Below, piece after piece: positions 15,520 through 27,169 of a DNA stretch of 64,000 nt. Positions within the stretch are counted from its first letter, which is position 1; every line of letters begins with the position of its first letter. The position numbers were made by a program, and so were the translations under genes. The notes under the pieces are model-generated. The model ran no database searches and had not been told where the DNA came from. It was given only the letters and a program-made list of their open reading frames with translations. Origin of the DNA: Sva-07 sp963716235 (GTDB lineage: Bacteria; Actinomycetota; Acidimicrobiia; Acidimicrobiales; Ilumatobacteraceae); the NCBI GenBank assembly GCA_963716235.1, contig CAVQTE010000020.1, forward strand, positions 62,001 through 126,000. The letters are read 5' to 3'.

Positions 15520-18191
15520 ATGGATGGTGGCGGGGGGATCGTGGCGGCACCGTCGGGCACGGTGACGTTCCTGTTCACCGACATTGTCGGGTCGACGCCG
15601 TTGTGGGATTCGTTTCCTGATGCGATGGGTGCGGCGTTGGCTCGTCATGACGAGATCGTCCGGGGCGCGATCGAGGCGAATGGCGGCCACGTGTTCTCGA
15701 CCGCCGGCGACGGTGTCGCCGCGGTGTTTAGTCGGGCGGCGAATGCGATCGCCGCAGGGTTGGCCGCACAGCGGGACTTGTGCGCCGAGGCGTGGAGCGG
15801 TGGTCCGGTGTTGCGGGTGCGGATGGGGGTTCACACCGGTGAGGCCGAGGAACGCGACGGTGACTTCTTCGGGCCGGCGGTGAACCGGGCGGCGCGGATC
15901 ATGGGTGCCGCGAACGGTGGTCAGGTGCTGGTGTCGGATCTCACGGCGGGGCTCGTGGAGCATATGGCCGACGTGAAGCTGGTCGATCTGGGTTCGGTCG
16001 AGTTGAAGGGCGTGGTCGAGCCGGTGCGCGTCTATGGCGTCGCCGGTGACGGTCACGAGTGGCTCGACACCCCGGTGCTCACCAGCCAACTCACGCGGGG
16101 GAACCTGCCTCGACTCCAGACCGAGTCGGTCGGTGACCTCGCGAGCCTGCAACGGCGCGTAGCGAATCTGGCCGAGGTAAGTGTGGTCACGTTGACCGGC
16201 TCGGGTGGGGTCGGCAAGACGCGTGCCGCGATCGAGATTGGCTGGCTGGTCGCGGACGAGTTCGTCGACGGGGTTTGGTTGGTGGAGCTGGCACCGGTGG
16301 CCGATCCGGATCTGGTCGTCACCACGATTGGCAGTGCGCTCGGCGCGAGTCTGCAACCGGGTTCGACGATGATCGAGTCGATCGTCGATTGGTGTCTGAG
16401 TCGGCGGATGTTGTTGATCATCGACAACTGTGAGCACGTGCTCGACTCGGTGATCGAGGTCGTGCACGCGGTCGTTGCCAGCTGTCCGACTGTGACGATC
16501 ATCGCCACGAGCCGCGAACCGCTCGGTGTCGCTGGTGAGACCGTGACGCGTATCGCATCGCTCGACGAGCGGTACGCCACCGAGTTGTTCATCCTGCGGG
16601 CCCGATCTGCCGACGCCGGCTTCGAGCCGAGCGCCGCCGACGGCGAGGCGATCACGCGGATCTGTCGACGCCTCGACGGGATCCCGTTGGCGATCGAGCT
16701 GGCCGCAGCCCGGATCCGTTCACTGAGCCCCGGCGAGTTGTTGGAGCGTCTCGACGACCGGTTCCGGCTGCTGCGCAGCGGTGGTCACGGCGGGCTCGAG
16801 CGGCATCAGACGTTGCGGGCCACGGTTGCCTGGTCATATCAGCTGCTGTCACCGGAGGCGCAGCTGCTGTTCGACCGGTTGTCGGTGTTCGCGGGCAGTT
16901 TCGATCTCGCTGCTGCTGAAGCGGTGTGCGCCGGCGACGACCTCGACTCCTATGACATCGTCGATCTGCTCGGTGATCTCGTCGACAAGTCGATGGTCGT
17001 CGCGTCCCGCAGCGACCGGGGCACCCGTTACCGGCTGCTCGAGACGCTGCGCCAATACGGCGAGGAACGCCTCGACGATCGCGTCGAAACCATGCTGCTG
17101 CGCGATGCCCATCTCCGCCATTTCGTCGAGGTCGCGCAACGCCTCAATCAGCGTTGGCAGAGTCCCGATCAGGCCGTCGCCGGCGACCGGTTCGATGACG
17201 ACTGGGAGAACATCGGCGCCGCGCACGCCTGGGCCATCACGACCGGCGACATCGACCACGCCCACCACCTCATCGAAGCAACGCTCGACTTCGGGTTCAT
17301 GCGGGTTCGACGCGATCACCAGGAGTGGGTCATCCGCACGATGGCGCTGGCGGAAACGACCGCACGACATGACGCATTCACGATCATTTCCGAGAGTTGG
17401 TGGGCGACCTATGGCGGCGACCCCGACCGAGGCGTCGCACTCGCCGAACTCGCCACCGCCGCCGCCACGACCCCCAGCACCGCCGCCGCCGCACGTGCGA
17501 CCATGCTCTTCGGGCACATGGTGGCCGGCCGCTCCGAGGAGGCGATCGAGATCGCCACAGAGCTCCGCTCGACACTGCCCGCCGTTGTCGATCCCATCTA
17601 TCGGTGCTGGGCGACGGTCGCGATCCTTCAAACCCAGACTCCGACCACCATCGCGGCCGACGCCGGTGCTGCGCTCGCCGCCACGCGTGCGGTCGGCGCC
17701 CCGAGCTTCATGGCCGATGCTCTGCGCACCGCGGCTGCTCGGTGGTACGTCGCCGACCCACCCAACTTCGACCGACTGTTCACCGAAATCGATGAGGTGA
17801 TGCGGCTCGAGGAGTCGGTTGGAATATCGACGACCTGGTCTTGGGTCAACTTGGCCTGGGCCAGGACCATTGCCGGCGACGATCTCGCGCTCGACACGCT
17901 GGCCCACACTGTCCGTCAGGCCTTCGACGAACGACTGTGGGCTGGGCTCGACGCCCGCTGGAAGTCGCACCCCTTTTGCTCGCTCGGAAGGATCCCATCG
18001 TCGCCGCCACGATTTACGGGCACCTGGAGAGTTCGTCACCGCCATTCGGCCGGAGTGGCCTCGACATTCGAGGCCTCAGCACCGAAGTCATCGACGCACT
18101 ACCCGACGCCGACGTTCACCGCTCTCGCGGTGCCACGATGAACCGCCACGAGATCGTCGCGCTCACACTCCCAGCCCTCGACAACAACTGA
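15520..18191 (+). CDS. class III cyclase-NB-ARC-TPR STAND protein (copy 1)
   Basis: The N-terminal cyclase domain (residues ~12-170) has metal-binding FTDIVGST (D21) and TAGDG (D64) and the NRAAR pair. An NB-ARC ATPase follows, with Walker A GSGGVGKTR, Walker B LLIIDNCEHV and RLDGIPLAIELAAARI, then a helical TPR-like region. Such proteins are thought to be signal-responsive regulators that couple nucleotide hydrolysis to cyclase output; relatives exist in mycobacteria with an added LuxR HTH, absent here. One frame break near 17957 moves the last ~75 codons (LEVAPLLLARKDP to LTLPALDNN) to another frame. TACGGT lies 6 nt before the ATG. It is the only copy without the Lys before TAGDG. One unit between R4 and R5. 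Confidence 0.8.
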
Positions 18192-18279
18192 AATCCGACC
18201 GCTCACGGCCCACCCCACCCAGATTCGCGGGCACGCACAACGCCACTCGACAGGAGATCGTGCCGATCACCGGGCGACC

Positions 18280-18309
18280 GGGTCTCAGTTGTCGGTCCTC
18301 AACCGGACG
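18280..18309 (+). repeat. class II repeat R5, right end
   Basis: GGGTCTCAGTTGTCGGTCC, TCAACCGGACG, followed by CTTCCGGTTGGCGGTGATCA. The flank beyond it is shared with R2 and R9 (TTCCGGTCGGCGGTGA). It lies between convergent genes. The left half is degenerate. Confidence 0.65.
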
Positions 18310-18371
18310 CTTCCGGTTGGCGGTGATCACGCAGTGGGCCGTTCAATGCGGACGCCCGGTCGGGGGTCGAG

Positions 18372-19581
18372 TCAGGAGAGCAGCACGTTGAGCTCGGCGA
18401 GTCCTCGGAATCCGGGGACCATTTTGTAGTGCGGCGGTTCTGTCGGATCAGCCAGCCGAATCTTCGGGAACCGGGCGAGGAGCGACCCGATCGCGATCTG
18501 GGCCTCCATTCGTGCGAGCGGAGCCCCGAGACACAGGTGCGGGCCACCACCGAACGACAGGTGATGGACGTCGGCGCGCTGGATGTCGAAGCGGTCGGGG
18601 TCGGGGTGTACTGCCGGGTCGCGGTTGGCCGAGGTGAGCGCCGGCCAGAGCCACTGTCCCTTCGTGATCGGGCAGCCACCCACCTCGATGTCGGCGGTCG
18701 CGATCCGATCGGTGACCACCACTGGCGGATCGAACCTCAGCATCTCCTCGACGGCGTTGGCGATCAGGGATGGATCGGCCAACAACGCATCGAGCTGATC
18801 AGGGTGCTGCAGCAGTGCAAGCACGCCATTGCCGATGAGGTCGGTTGTGGTGATGTTGCCGGCTCCCAGCAGGAGGCTGATCGCGCCGACTGCCTCGTCG
18901 TCGCTGAGCTGTGTGCCGTCTGCGTCCTGCGCGGCCACGAGCGCGCTGATCAGGTCATCGCCCGGCGCTTCCCGACGAGCGTTGATGGCCTCTGCCAGAT
19001 ACGAATGAAGTTCGGCCGCTGACGAAGCCACTCGTTCCGCGACATCTGGCGCAAGCATCGGATCGAAGCTCGAACGCGCCGTCGTCTGACCAGCGTTTGA
19101 AATCATCGCGATCTGCCGGGTCGACCCCGAGGATCTCCGCGATCACGGTGATCGGGAACGGCGTTGCCAGGGAGGTGATCAGATCGACGGGCCCGCTCGC
19201 CGTTGCCATCGCATCGAGGAGGTCGTCGACGGTCGCCTGAATCCTCGGGCGACTCGATTCGGTGGCCCGTTTGGTGAAGGCCTGATTGACCAGGCCTCGC
19301 AGACGTCGATGATCCGGATCGTCCATGAACAACATCGAGACCTCACCTGCCAGGAGCACCTGCGTGTACAGGCCATCGTCAGCCACGGCGGGATCCTTCC
19401 TGAGGGTCGGATCGCGCAGCAATGCCGACACATCGGCGTGGCGAAACACGGTCCAAGCCTGGAAGTCGCTGTCGTAGTCGGCGGCGGAAACCGCGCGACG
19501 TGCAGCAGCGACACGGTGAGGGTCGGCGACGAACTCCGGCGCAAAACAAGAGGTTGGAGTCAGATCGTCGCTGGGTGTCAT
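18372..19581 (-). CDS. cytochrome P450, one frame break
   Basis: This is a bacterial class I P450 of about 402 residues. The I-helix oxygen groove reads LLGAGNITTTD, the K-helix ExxR is EEMLRFDPP, and the heme loop is FGGGPHLCLG with the Cys ligand. The N-terminal part (PEFVADPHRVAAARR to DFKRWSDD) and the rest lie in two frames that meet near 19080, so one base is probably wrong or lost. Such enzymes hydroxylate terpenes, steroids or small aromatics with ferredoxin partners; none is encoded nearby. TAGGTT 6 nt before the ATG fits a leaderless start. One unit between R5 and R6. Confidence 0.85.
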
Positions 19582-19731
19582 TGTCCGAACCTAGTCGCTC
19601 ACGCCGAGGCAGAACTCCGGCGTGGCGTCGACCACGTCGACCGCGCGCCAGCGGAGTTTCGCCTCAATCCGGACAACCAGCCGAGACACTCGCATCGTTC
19701 CACTCAAGCACTTTGATCGATGCCGTGAGCC

Positions 19732-19762
19732 TCGCGTCCGAAAGGGGGTCCTCATCCGGACG
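19732..19762 (+). repeat. class II repeat R6, compact form
   Basis: The left end GCGTCCGAAAGGG is joined directly to the right end GGTCCTCATCCGGACG with no interior. It looks like a class II repeat whose ~70-bp loop has been lost, leaving a simple hairpin. It lies just beyond the stop of the minus-strand cyclase gene. Confidence 0.65.
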
Positions 19763-19769
19763 GGGGCAG

Positions 19770-22405
19770 TCAGGTGTCGAGGTGGTCGGTGCGGACTTGG
19801 GAGAGGAGTTGGTGGGCGAGTTCGCCGGTTGCGCGGGGATCGAGTGTGTCACCGGCTTCGTATGCGGTCGTGTAAACGTGCGTGGCCCATCGTTTCGGCC
19901 AAGGTGACGATGTCAGGTAGCGGATCGGCCCAGAACTCGGGGCGTCCGAGTGTGCTGGCCCCGTAGAGGCGGGCGGCACCATCGTGGTAGCCGAGCCGGG
20001 CCAGCCACTCAACGAGATAGCCCAGGCCGCCTCGGGTGTAGTGGTCGCCTGAGGATGCCTGATAGGCGTCGATGATGCGGGTGAACCCGGCGAGCGCCGC
20101 GTCGATGTCACCGGTCTGGGCGATCAAGCCGAGCTGGAAGCGCGGAACTACTCTGCTCGAGATTCCGGGCTCCGGTGTCGGCGTCGAGGGCTTGTTGGCA
20201 CAGGGCGATTGCCGCGGACGGATCATCGTCGGCGACCGCCAAGGCGTGCGCCCACAAGCCACCGGCGCGTACCGTCGGCATCGAGGAGGCCTTGAGTTGG
20301 GTGATTGCGTCCATCGTCTCCTGGGTAGACATCACCACCCCGCCCTGGAGAGCAATGATGTGCAGGTAGAGCAGGTTGGCCCGGATGGGAGCGTCGGCGG
20401 GATGTTCGGCACCCTCGCGCACCACCTCCATAGCCCTGTACACGTCGCCGTTGGCGTAGAGAGCCAGTCCGGCCGTCGGTAGGCGTAGATGGCGAAGTCG
20501 TGGCGGTCATCGTGGTTGAGGGTGATGGCTTCGAGTCCGTAGCTGACGGCGTCGCCGAGTCGGCCGACACCGGTGGCGGCGTCGCAGGCTGCGGTGAGGA
20601 GGTGTGGGAGTTGGCGGTGATGGTCGCGGCGGGCCAGATCGAGAGGCTGTTCAGGCCACCCGACGGTCTCGGTCCGCAACCGGAAATGCGCGAGCAACTG
20701 GGTGTTCGCGGCGACCCGTACAGCGGTGTCGGTGTCGTGTCGTGACATCGCCCATTGGAGGGCTGCGGCCAGGTTGCTGATCTCGTCGTCCACGAACCGG
20801 TACGCCAACCACTCGTCCTCGGTCGCCGAGGCAGCCGATGCGATCTCGGTTTGGTCGGCGAAGTACCGGGCGTGACGGTCACGGATGGTGTCGCTGGTGT
20901 CGGTGGCGGCGAGAGCTTCCTCGGCGAACTGACGGATTGTCTCCAACATCCCGTACCGCACGTCACTGTCGCCACGGTCCACCTGCAGCAACGACTTACG
21001 AACGAGCGAATCCAAGATGTCGAGGACCTCGTACTCGTCGAGATCCGGTGATCGCGGTGGCCGAGTCGAGGGTGAACCCGCCGACGAACACCGACACCTG
21101 CTGCAACACGCTCTGCTCGACCGGCTCCAACAAGTCATAGGACCACTGCACCGCATGGCGCAATGTCTGGTGCCGTTCGATCGAACGTCGCGACCCGGTC
21201 AACAGCCGGAAGCGTTCATCGAGACGGTCACGGATCTGGGTCGGGCTCATCGACCGCACCCGTGCCGCCGCCAACTCGATCGCCAACGCAATCCCATCCA
21301 GCCGGCCACAAATCTCACCGATCACCACCAGATCGACGTCATCAGGGGCGAAGCCTGACGCGGCGGTGTCGGCACGTTCGATGAACAACTCCACCGCCGC
21401 GTCACCGGTCAGTGACGGCACCCGCCACGCCCACTCCCCATCGACTGCCAATGATTCGCGACTCGTCACCAACACACGCACCGCCAGACCGGCGGCGAGG
21501 GCTTCCACGAGGGCGGCGACGTCGTCGAGGACGTGTTCGCAGTTGTCGATCACCAACAACACCTCACGACCGGCCAAGCCGTCCACCACCACCTGCCGCC
21601 AGGTTCGGCCCGGTTGGGGCTGCAACATGAACACTGCCGCCACCGCCGCATCCACACCATCACCGTCGGTCACCGGAGCGAGTTCGATCAGCCAGACACC
21701 GTCACGGAACTGTGGTGCCAGCATCGCCGCCGATTGGAGCGCGAGGCGGGTCTTGCCGACCCCACCCACCCCAATCAACGTCACCACCGGATGGATCCCG
21801 ACCGCGCCGACGATCGTGTCGACAGCATCATCTCGGCCGACGAAACTGGACGACTGCACCGGCAAGTTCCCCGGGACCACATCTACGGTCCGCAACGACG
21901 GGAACTCCGACCGGAGGCCGTCGGCGCGAACCTGGAACAACTGCACCGGAGCCGACAGATCCCGCAAACTCCGCACTCCCAAATCCACCACATCGACATC
22001 AGATGTCAGCACCGCAGTGGAGGCGGCGAGCAGGATCTGACCGCCATGACCCGCCGCCATCACCCGAGCCGCAGTGTTCAACGTCGACCCGAAATAGTCA
22101 TCGCCACGCAACTCGGCCTCACCCGACGCGATCCCCATCCGCACCGGCAACCCCAACCCCCGCTGCGCACCGACCGCCGCATCCACCGCCGCCCGCGCCG
22201 ACTGGAACGCTGCGCACACCCCGTCACCGGTGTGCTTGAACAACCAACCACCCTGAGCCTCGATCGCCGCGCGCAACACCTCGTCATGTGCAGCGAGTTC
22301 CACGCGCATCGCGTCCGGGTCGGCCTCCCAACGCTTCGTGGAGCCCTCGATGTCGGTGAACAGAAACGTCACCGTCCCCGACGGCCGCACCCCACCCGAA
22401 CCCAT
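19770..22405 (-). pseudogene. class III cyclase-NB-ARC-TPR protein (copy 2), several frame breaks
   Basis: From ATG at 22405: cyclase domain with FTDIEGST and FKHTGDG (Lys present, as in adenylate cyclases), NTAAR; NB-ARC with GVGGVGKTR and LLVIDNCEHV; RLDGIALAIELAAARV; then TPR-like repeats. The reading changes frame near 21048, 20478, 20148 and 19885, after which it ends SQVRTDHLDT. Four breaks in one gene exceed those of its relatives, so decay is possible, although this assembly has indels in essential genes too. GATACT lies 5 nt before the start. It has the same build as the copies at 24286 and 27324. One unit between R6 and R7. Confidence 0.75.
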
Positions 22406-22503
22406 ACCGAAGTATCCCACACCGCCCGCCGACCTCCCCGAGCCACCCGACAACGCCACGCCACAGGTTCACCTTCATCAACCGGAATCGGGCAATCGGC
22501 ATG

Positions 22504-22601
22504 TGTCCGATAGGAGGACCCCAGGCGAACGACTTCGTGCTCATAGGTGCCTTGAGCGGCGCTTGGTGATCCCGTCTCACTTGCCGGTCCTCTAACGATC
22601 C
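22504..22601 (+). repeat. class II repeat R7
   Basis: This 98-bp unit starts TGTCCGATAGGAGGACC and ends TTGCCGGTCCTCTAACGATCC (right end decayed). The interior shares GGCGAACGACTTCG and TTGGTGATCCCGTCTCA with R3. The stop codon of the minus-strand cyclase at 22592 lies inside its right end. Confidence 0.7.
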
Positions 22602-23965
22602 AGCGCTTGCCACCGAACTTCGTAGAGTCGAACAGGGTCGTCGAAACCCTTCAGCGTGACTGCTCCGCGTTCACCGAACGAGAACGCTTTGCCCGCGAGT
22701 AGGTGACGCACCGCTTCGGGGACCAGGATTTCGCCGCCGTCAGCGGTCGCCGCAATGCGGGAGGCGAGGATTACCGTCGCCCCGAAGAGGTCGCCGTCCT
22801 CCTCGATTGGCTCGCCCGCATTCATGCCGATCCGGATCTCGATTGGCTCGACGACCGACGTTAGGTGGTCGCTGGGACGGTGGGCCGCGAATGCTTGCTG
22901 GAGCGCGACCGCTCAACGCACGGCCTGGGTCACCGAATTGAAGGACGCGAGGAACCCGTCCCCCATCGTCTTGACCTCCTCTCCATCGAACTCGCGGAGC
23001 GTTTGGCGGGTGATGCGCTCGTGCTCACGCAACACGTCGCGTCCCCTCGCGTCTCCGAGCCGTTGCATCATTGCCGTATGGTCGACCATGTCGGTGAACA
23101 ACACCGTGCGGAACCGGTCGACTGAACTCGATCCCGAGGCCGATCCAGCGGCCGAACTCGGTCGAGCGACGGGCGCGTCGTCGAGGAACGAGCCGACGAG
23201 CTCGTAGGTGTTCGGGTTCTGATGGGCGGCGAATCCATCGACCTCGACCAGCCTGGACCCGAGAATCGCAGACGCGTAGATCCGCGACGCATGTCGATAG
23301 AGCGGCGAGGTCTGGGATGCGCTGACGATCAACGTCGGAGATGTGATCCGCCCCAGGTATTCCTTGAAGTCCCACTCGCGCCACGCCGCCATGACGCGCA
23401 AGTAGTCGGCCTGCTCAACGCTCTCCCGGATGAACTGCGCATACGCAATACTCGGATCCGGATCCCACCCCTGGAGGAAGCTTCCGTGGGTCTCGGTGAA
23501 GACATGCCAGTTCGTCGATGCGAGTGAGCGGACCGCGCTCTGGTTGGGATCGTCGAGCAACTCGGCGAGGCGCATCGGAGGCGGACCGACGAGCACCACA
23601 CGGCGAACACGGTCGGGTTGGAGCGCCGCGACCGTCGGATAGTTGTTGATCCCGATGAAGTCGAAGTCGTCGACCCCGAGCGCGTCCGCGACCGCAAGAA
23701 CATCTGACGCGTTGTCCTCGAGGCTCAGCTGTTCGACACCACGTTGCGACATCCCATAGTTGCGAAGGTCCCAACGTACGAGCATCGCCCCCGTGGCAAT
23801 GCTCTCGTACAGCGCGGCAATCTTCGGGATCCGAACCTCCAGTCCGCAGTGGCTGAAGGTCAACGGTGAGTTCATGAAGACCGGCCGGCCCTCACCCAGC
23901 GTCCAGAACGCAATGCTGACCCCGTCCGGGGCCTGCGCGTAGCGGATCTGTGGTTCGATGGTCAC
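22592..23965 (-). CDS. hydrolase-cyclase fusion with in-frame TGA
   Basis: The protein starts near VTIEPQIRYAQAPDG (one of several GTG codons at 23965-23977). Residues ~1-260 form an alpha/beta-hydrolase fold; the nucleophile elbow reads FIGINNYPTV, without Ser, so it is probably a sensor rather than an enzyme. A class III cyclase domain follows with FTDMVDHT and VKTMGDGF (Lys and both metal Asp present) and ends LYEVRWQALDR. A single TGA at 22913-22915 interrupts an otherwise continuous frame between TQAVR and AVALQQAFAAH. It is paired in design with the gene at 12567. One unit between R7 and R8. Confidence 0.75.
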
Positions 23966-24139
23966 CGACACCACCACACCCTGCCGAGCGTCCTGCCGGT
24001 ATCAGCCACTCGCACACTGTGCCAGATCATCGATCGCCCTGGTGCCACCCGACATGGGGCACACGTCGCCGTGGGAAAGGCCCGACGTGCATCGCTCCCG
24101 ACGTTGCTTCGTCGCACCCGACATTCGCGGCACCCGGCA

Positions 24140-24238
24140 TGTCCGATAGGGGGATGGCTTGCGGACGGCCCACAGTGCTTGCGTCGGAGCCCGAGCGGTC
24201 AACCATGCACGTCTCAGATGCCGGTCCCCATCCGGACG
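24140..24238 (+). repeat. class II repeat R8
   Basis: This 99-bp unit starts TGTCCGATAGGGGGATGGC and ends GATGCCGGTCCCCATCC, GGACG. The ends are inverted copies. The orientation is plus although both flanking genes are on the minus strand. Confidence 0.75.
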
Positions 24239-24285
24239 GAACGTTTCGTGAGGGGCGATGCCGTCCCGAGCAGACGGGCGGGCGG

Positions 24286-26949
24286 TCAGGTTCGGTGTTG
24301 GCGGGCGAGTTGGAGGTGGTGGTGGGCGTAGTGGACGGCTTCGGTGAGCGTCATGGCTGCACCCGTGCGGGCGCAGGTGTCGAAGGTGTCGGCGTCGAGC
24401 ACGTCGCGGAGGTGATCGACCGCAGCAGCATTGTTGGGGTACCGGTTGTAGCCAGGGTGGAGGGTGGTGACGCCGTGGAGGGTGGCGGCGATCTGTGGTT
24501 GCTGGGTCCGGTCGAAGAACACCACCAGACTGGCGAACACCCCCGCCAGGTTGACGGTGTCACCGGCTTGGTGGAACGAGTCGATGCTCGCGGCGAACAT
24601 GTCGAGTCCCTGGTCGAGGTTGCCGTGGGTGGCTTCGAGCACGGCAGCGGAGCGGGCGATGCTCGCTTCGAAGAACGGCATCGGGTGTTGGCGGGTGTAG
24701 GCGAGTCCTTCCAGCAGGATGTCGAGCGCCCGCTGCGGGTCCGTCACCCTGTACGCCAACCCGGACCCGTGGTAGGTCACTGCGATCAGGAGCGGGTTGC
24801 CGTGTGCGTGGGCAGCGGTCATAGTGTCGTCGGCGATCGCGATCGCCTCATCGAAGCGTCCAAGGCTTGCGAGACCGAGCGTCATCCCGCACAGCCCGAC
24901 GACGCGGGCGACGCCGGTCTGGGCGGCGAGCCCGGCACAGATCTCCAGGCTCCGGTCGGCCCGCCCGGCGTTGACGTGTGCTTGAGCCTCCCGGTAGGCG
25001 GTCCATCCGTTGGTGAAGGGTTGGTAGCCGGGATCGTCCTGCAACCCGACCGCAGCCTGCGCGGATGCGACCGCATCCTCGGCCCGCCCGATGAACAGGC
25101 AGAAACTGGCGGCGGTGTACAGGCGGGGTAGCTGGGTGACGTTGGCGGCGACCGCGGCGGGGAGGAGTTCTTCGGTCCACCCGACCGGCTCGTACCGCTG
25201 CAAACTGTTCGCGAGCATGGTGGTGTGGGCGACGATCGCGGTGGCGGTGGTCAGGTCGGCCTGATCGGTGGCCCACCGGAACCCGGCGCGGAGGTTCTCG
25301 AACTCGACATCCACCCACCCGACCGCCGCGTCAAAGCCCGGGCCGTCCCACAGATCCCAGTGGGCGACGGCCTGATCGGCGAACCAGCGGGCATGACGAT
25401 CCCGCAACTCACCCAAACCACCGCTGCTGGCGTGCTGATCGTCGGTGAACTGACGGATCGTCTCCAACAACGCATAGCGGGTCCGCCCACCCACCTGGCT
25501 GGCAGTGATCAACGACTTGCGGACCAACGAATCCAACAGATCCAACACCTCGAACTCGTCGTAGCGGTCACAGACCGCCGTCACCGACACCGCATCGAAC
25601 CCGCCAGCGAACACCGCACACGCCGCCAACACCGCCTGCTCGTCAGCGGCGAGTAGGTCATAGGACCATTGCACCGCCTGCCGCAACGTTTGATGCCGTT
25701 CCAGGCCCCGCCGGGATCCTGACAACAACCGGAACCGGTCGTTCAACCGTGCCAACACCTCACTCGGGTTCATCGACACCATCCGAGCCGCCGCCAACTC
25801 GATCGCCAACGCAATCCCATCCAGGCGGCGACAGATCTCGGTCACCGCGTCGGTGTCGGCATCAGTGTCGAGACCGAACCCTGGGACCACGGCTCGGGCG
25901 CGTTCGATGAACAACTCCACCGCCGCCGAACCCGCACCCTCGCGGACATCCAACGACGGCACCGGCCACAAATGCTCCGCACCGACCCGCAACCCCTCCC
26001 GGGAGGTGGCGATCGTCGACACCGTGGTGGAGCGGGCCAGGATCGCTTCGATCAGATCCGCCGCGGCGTCCAGGACGTGTTCACAGTTGTCGAACACCAC
26101 CAACAACTGTCGCCCCGCCAACGTCTCGGCAACACTTGCGGTCACCGACCGGCCCGCCTGCGGGGTGATCCCCAACGCGGTCGCCACCGCGTCGGGCACC
26201 GCGGCGGGGTCACCGACGGGTGCCAACTCGACCAGCCACACCCCATCAGGAAACTCGGGCACCAACTCCGCAGCCACCTGGATCGCCAAACGGGTCTTGC
26301 CCACCCCACCAACACCGGTCAAGGTCACCAACCGATGCGCCCGAACCAGTTCGGCGACCTCTTTCACCTCGACCTCTCGCCCCACGAAACTGGTGGTCTG
26401 CCTCGGCAGATTGCCGGGTACTGCGTCCACCGTCGTCAACCGCGGGAACTCCGACCGCAACCCCTCACCACACACCTGGAACAAACGCTCCACGCCGCTG
26501 AGGTCACGGAGCTGATGCTCACCCAAATCGACCAGGTCCACACCTGACACCAGTGCCGCCGTCGAGTTCGACAACAAGATCTGGCCGCCATGGCCGACCG
26601 CCATCACTCGCGCCGCCCGATTCAACGCCGACCCGTAATAGTCATCACCACGCTGCTCGGCCTCACCCGACGCCACACCCATCCGCACCGGCAACCCCAA
26701 CCCCCGCTGCGCCACGATCGCCGCATCCACCGCCGCCCGCGCCGACTGAAACGCAGCACACACCCCATCACCAGTGTGCTTGAACAACCACCCACCCGAT
26801 CCCTCGACCGCCGCCCGCAACACCTCGTCATGGGCAGCCAACTCGCTGCGCATCGCGTCGGGGTCGGCCTCCCAGCGTTTCGTGGAACCCTCGATGTCGG
26901 TGAACAAGAACGTCACCGTCCCCGACGGCCGCACCGCCCCTGAGTCCAT
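24286..26949 (-). CDS. class III cyclase-NB-ARC-TPR protein (copy 3, intact)
   Basis: This 887-residue protein with an open frame throughout is the best template for the family here. Cyclase domain residues ~10-175 have FTDIEGST, FKHTGDG, NRAARVM and the adenine-selecting Lys. NB-ARC follows at about residues 190-470 with GVGGVGKTR, LVVFDNCEHV, IATSREGLRV and RLDGIALAIELAAARM. TPR-like helices run to the end (EAVHYAHHHLQL). No C-terminal HTH is present, so output must be cAMP or protein contact. GATACT lies 5 nt before the ATG. Very close in sequence to the copy at 27324, suggesting duplication within the array. One unit between R8 and R9. Confidence 0.85.
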   Translation of the reverse strand: MDSGAVRPSGTVTFLFTDIEGSTKRWEADPDAMRSELAAHDEVLRAAVEGSGGWLFKHTGDGVCAAFQSARAAVDAAIVAQRGLGLPVRMGVASGEAEQRGDDYYGSALNRAARVMAVGHGGQILLSNSTAALVSGVDLVDLGEHQLRDLSGVERLFQVCGEGLRSEFPRLTTVDAVPGNLPRQTTSFVGREVEVKEVAELVRAHRLVTLTGVGGVGKTRLAIQVAAELVPEFPDGVWLVELAPVGDPAAVPDAVATALGITPQAGRSVTASVAETLAGRQLLVVFDNCEHVLDAAADLIEAILARSTTVSTIATSREGLRVGAEHLWPVPSLDVREGAGSAAVELFIERARAVVPGFGLDTDADTDAVTEICRRLDGIALAIELAAARMVSMNPSEVLARLNDRFRLLSGSRRGLERHQTLRQAVQWSYDLLAADEQAVLAACAVFAGGFDAVSVTAVCDRYDEFEVLDLLDSLVRKSLITASQVGGRTRYALLETIRQFTDDQHASSGGLGELRDRHARWFADQAVAHWDLWDGPGFDAAVGWVDVEFENLRAGFRWATDQADLTTATAIVAHTTMLANSLQRYEPVGWTEELLPAAVAANVTQLPRLYTAASFCLFIGRAEDAVASAQAAVGLQDDPGYQPFTNGWTAYREAQAHVNAGRADRSLEICAGLAAQTGVARVVGLCGMTLGLASLGRFDEAIAIADDTMTAAHAHGNPLLIAVTYHGSGLAYRVTDPQRALDILLEGLAYTRQHPMPFFEASIARSAAVLEATHGNLDQGLDMFAASIDSFHQAGDTVNLAGVFASLVVFFDRTQQPQIAATLHGVTTLHPGYNRYPNNAAAVDHLRDVLDADTFDTCARTGAAMTLTEAVHYAHHHLQLARQHRT

Positions 26950-27071
26950 GCCGGAGTATCCCACAGTCACCGCCAACCTCCCCGAGCCGCCCAACCACCC
27001 CCTCGCACGGAATCACGCCTTGCGCACCCTCGTCACAGCAATATCGTGCCCGAACACCCGCCGGGGCTCCG

Positions 27072-27169
27072 CGTCCGATAGGCGGACCACCGCCGGACGG
27101 AATGTCCATCTGTCTGCCCAATGAGGGAAGCGATGCGAGCCGTCTCAGTAGGCGGTCCTCATCCGGACG
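27072..27169 (+). repeat. class II repeat R9
   Basis: This is a 98-bp unit. The left end CGTCCGATAGGCGGACCACC and right end GGCGGTCCTCATCC, GGACGG are inverted copies over about 18 bp. The interior and right flank are nearly identical to R2. It lies between divergent cyclase genes. Confidence 0.8.

Noticed and set aside
22913..22915. Selenocysteine codon
   Set aside because: The residue lies in a surface helix of the cyclase domain with no redox role in the family, and no SECIS-like hairpin was noticed.
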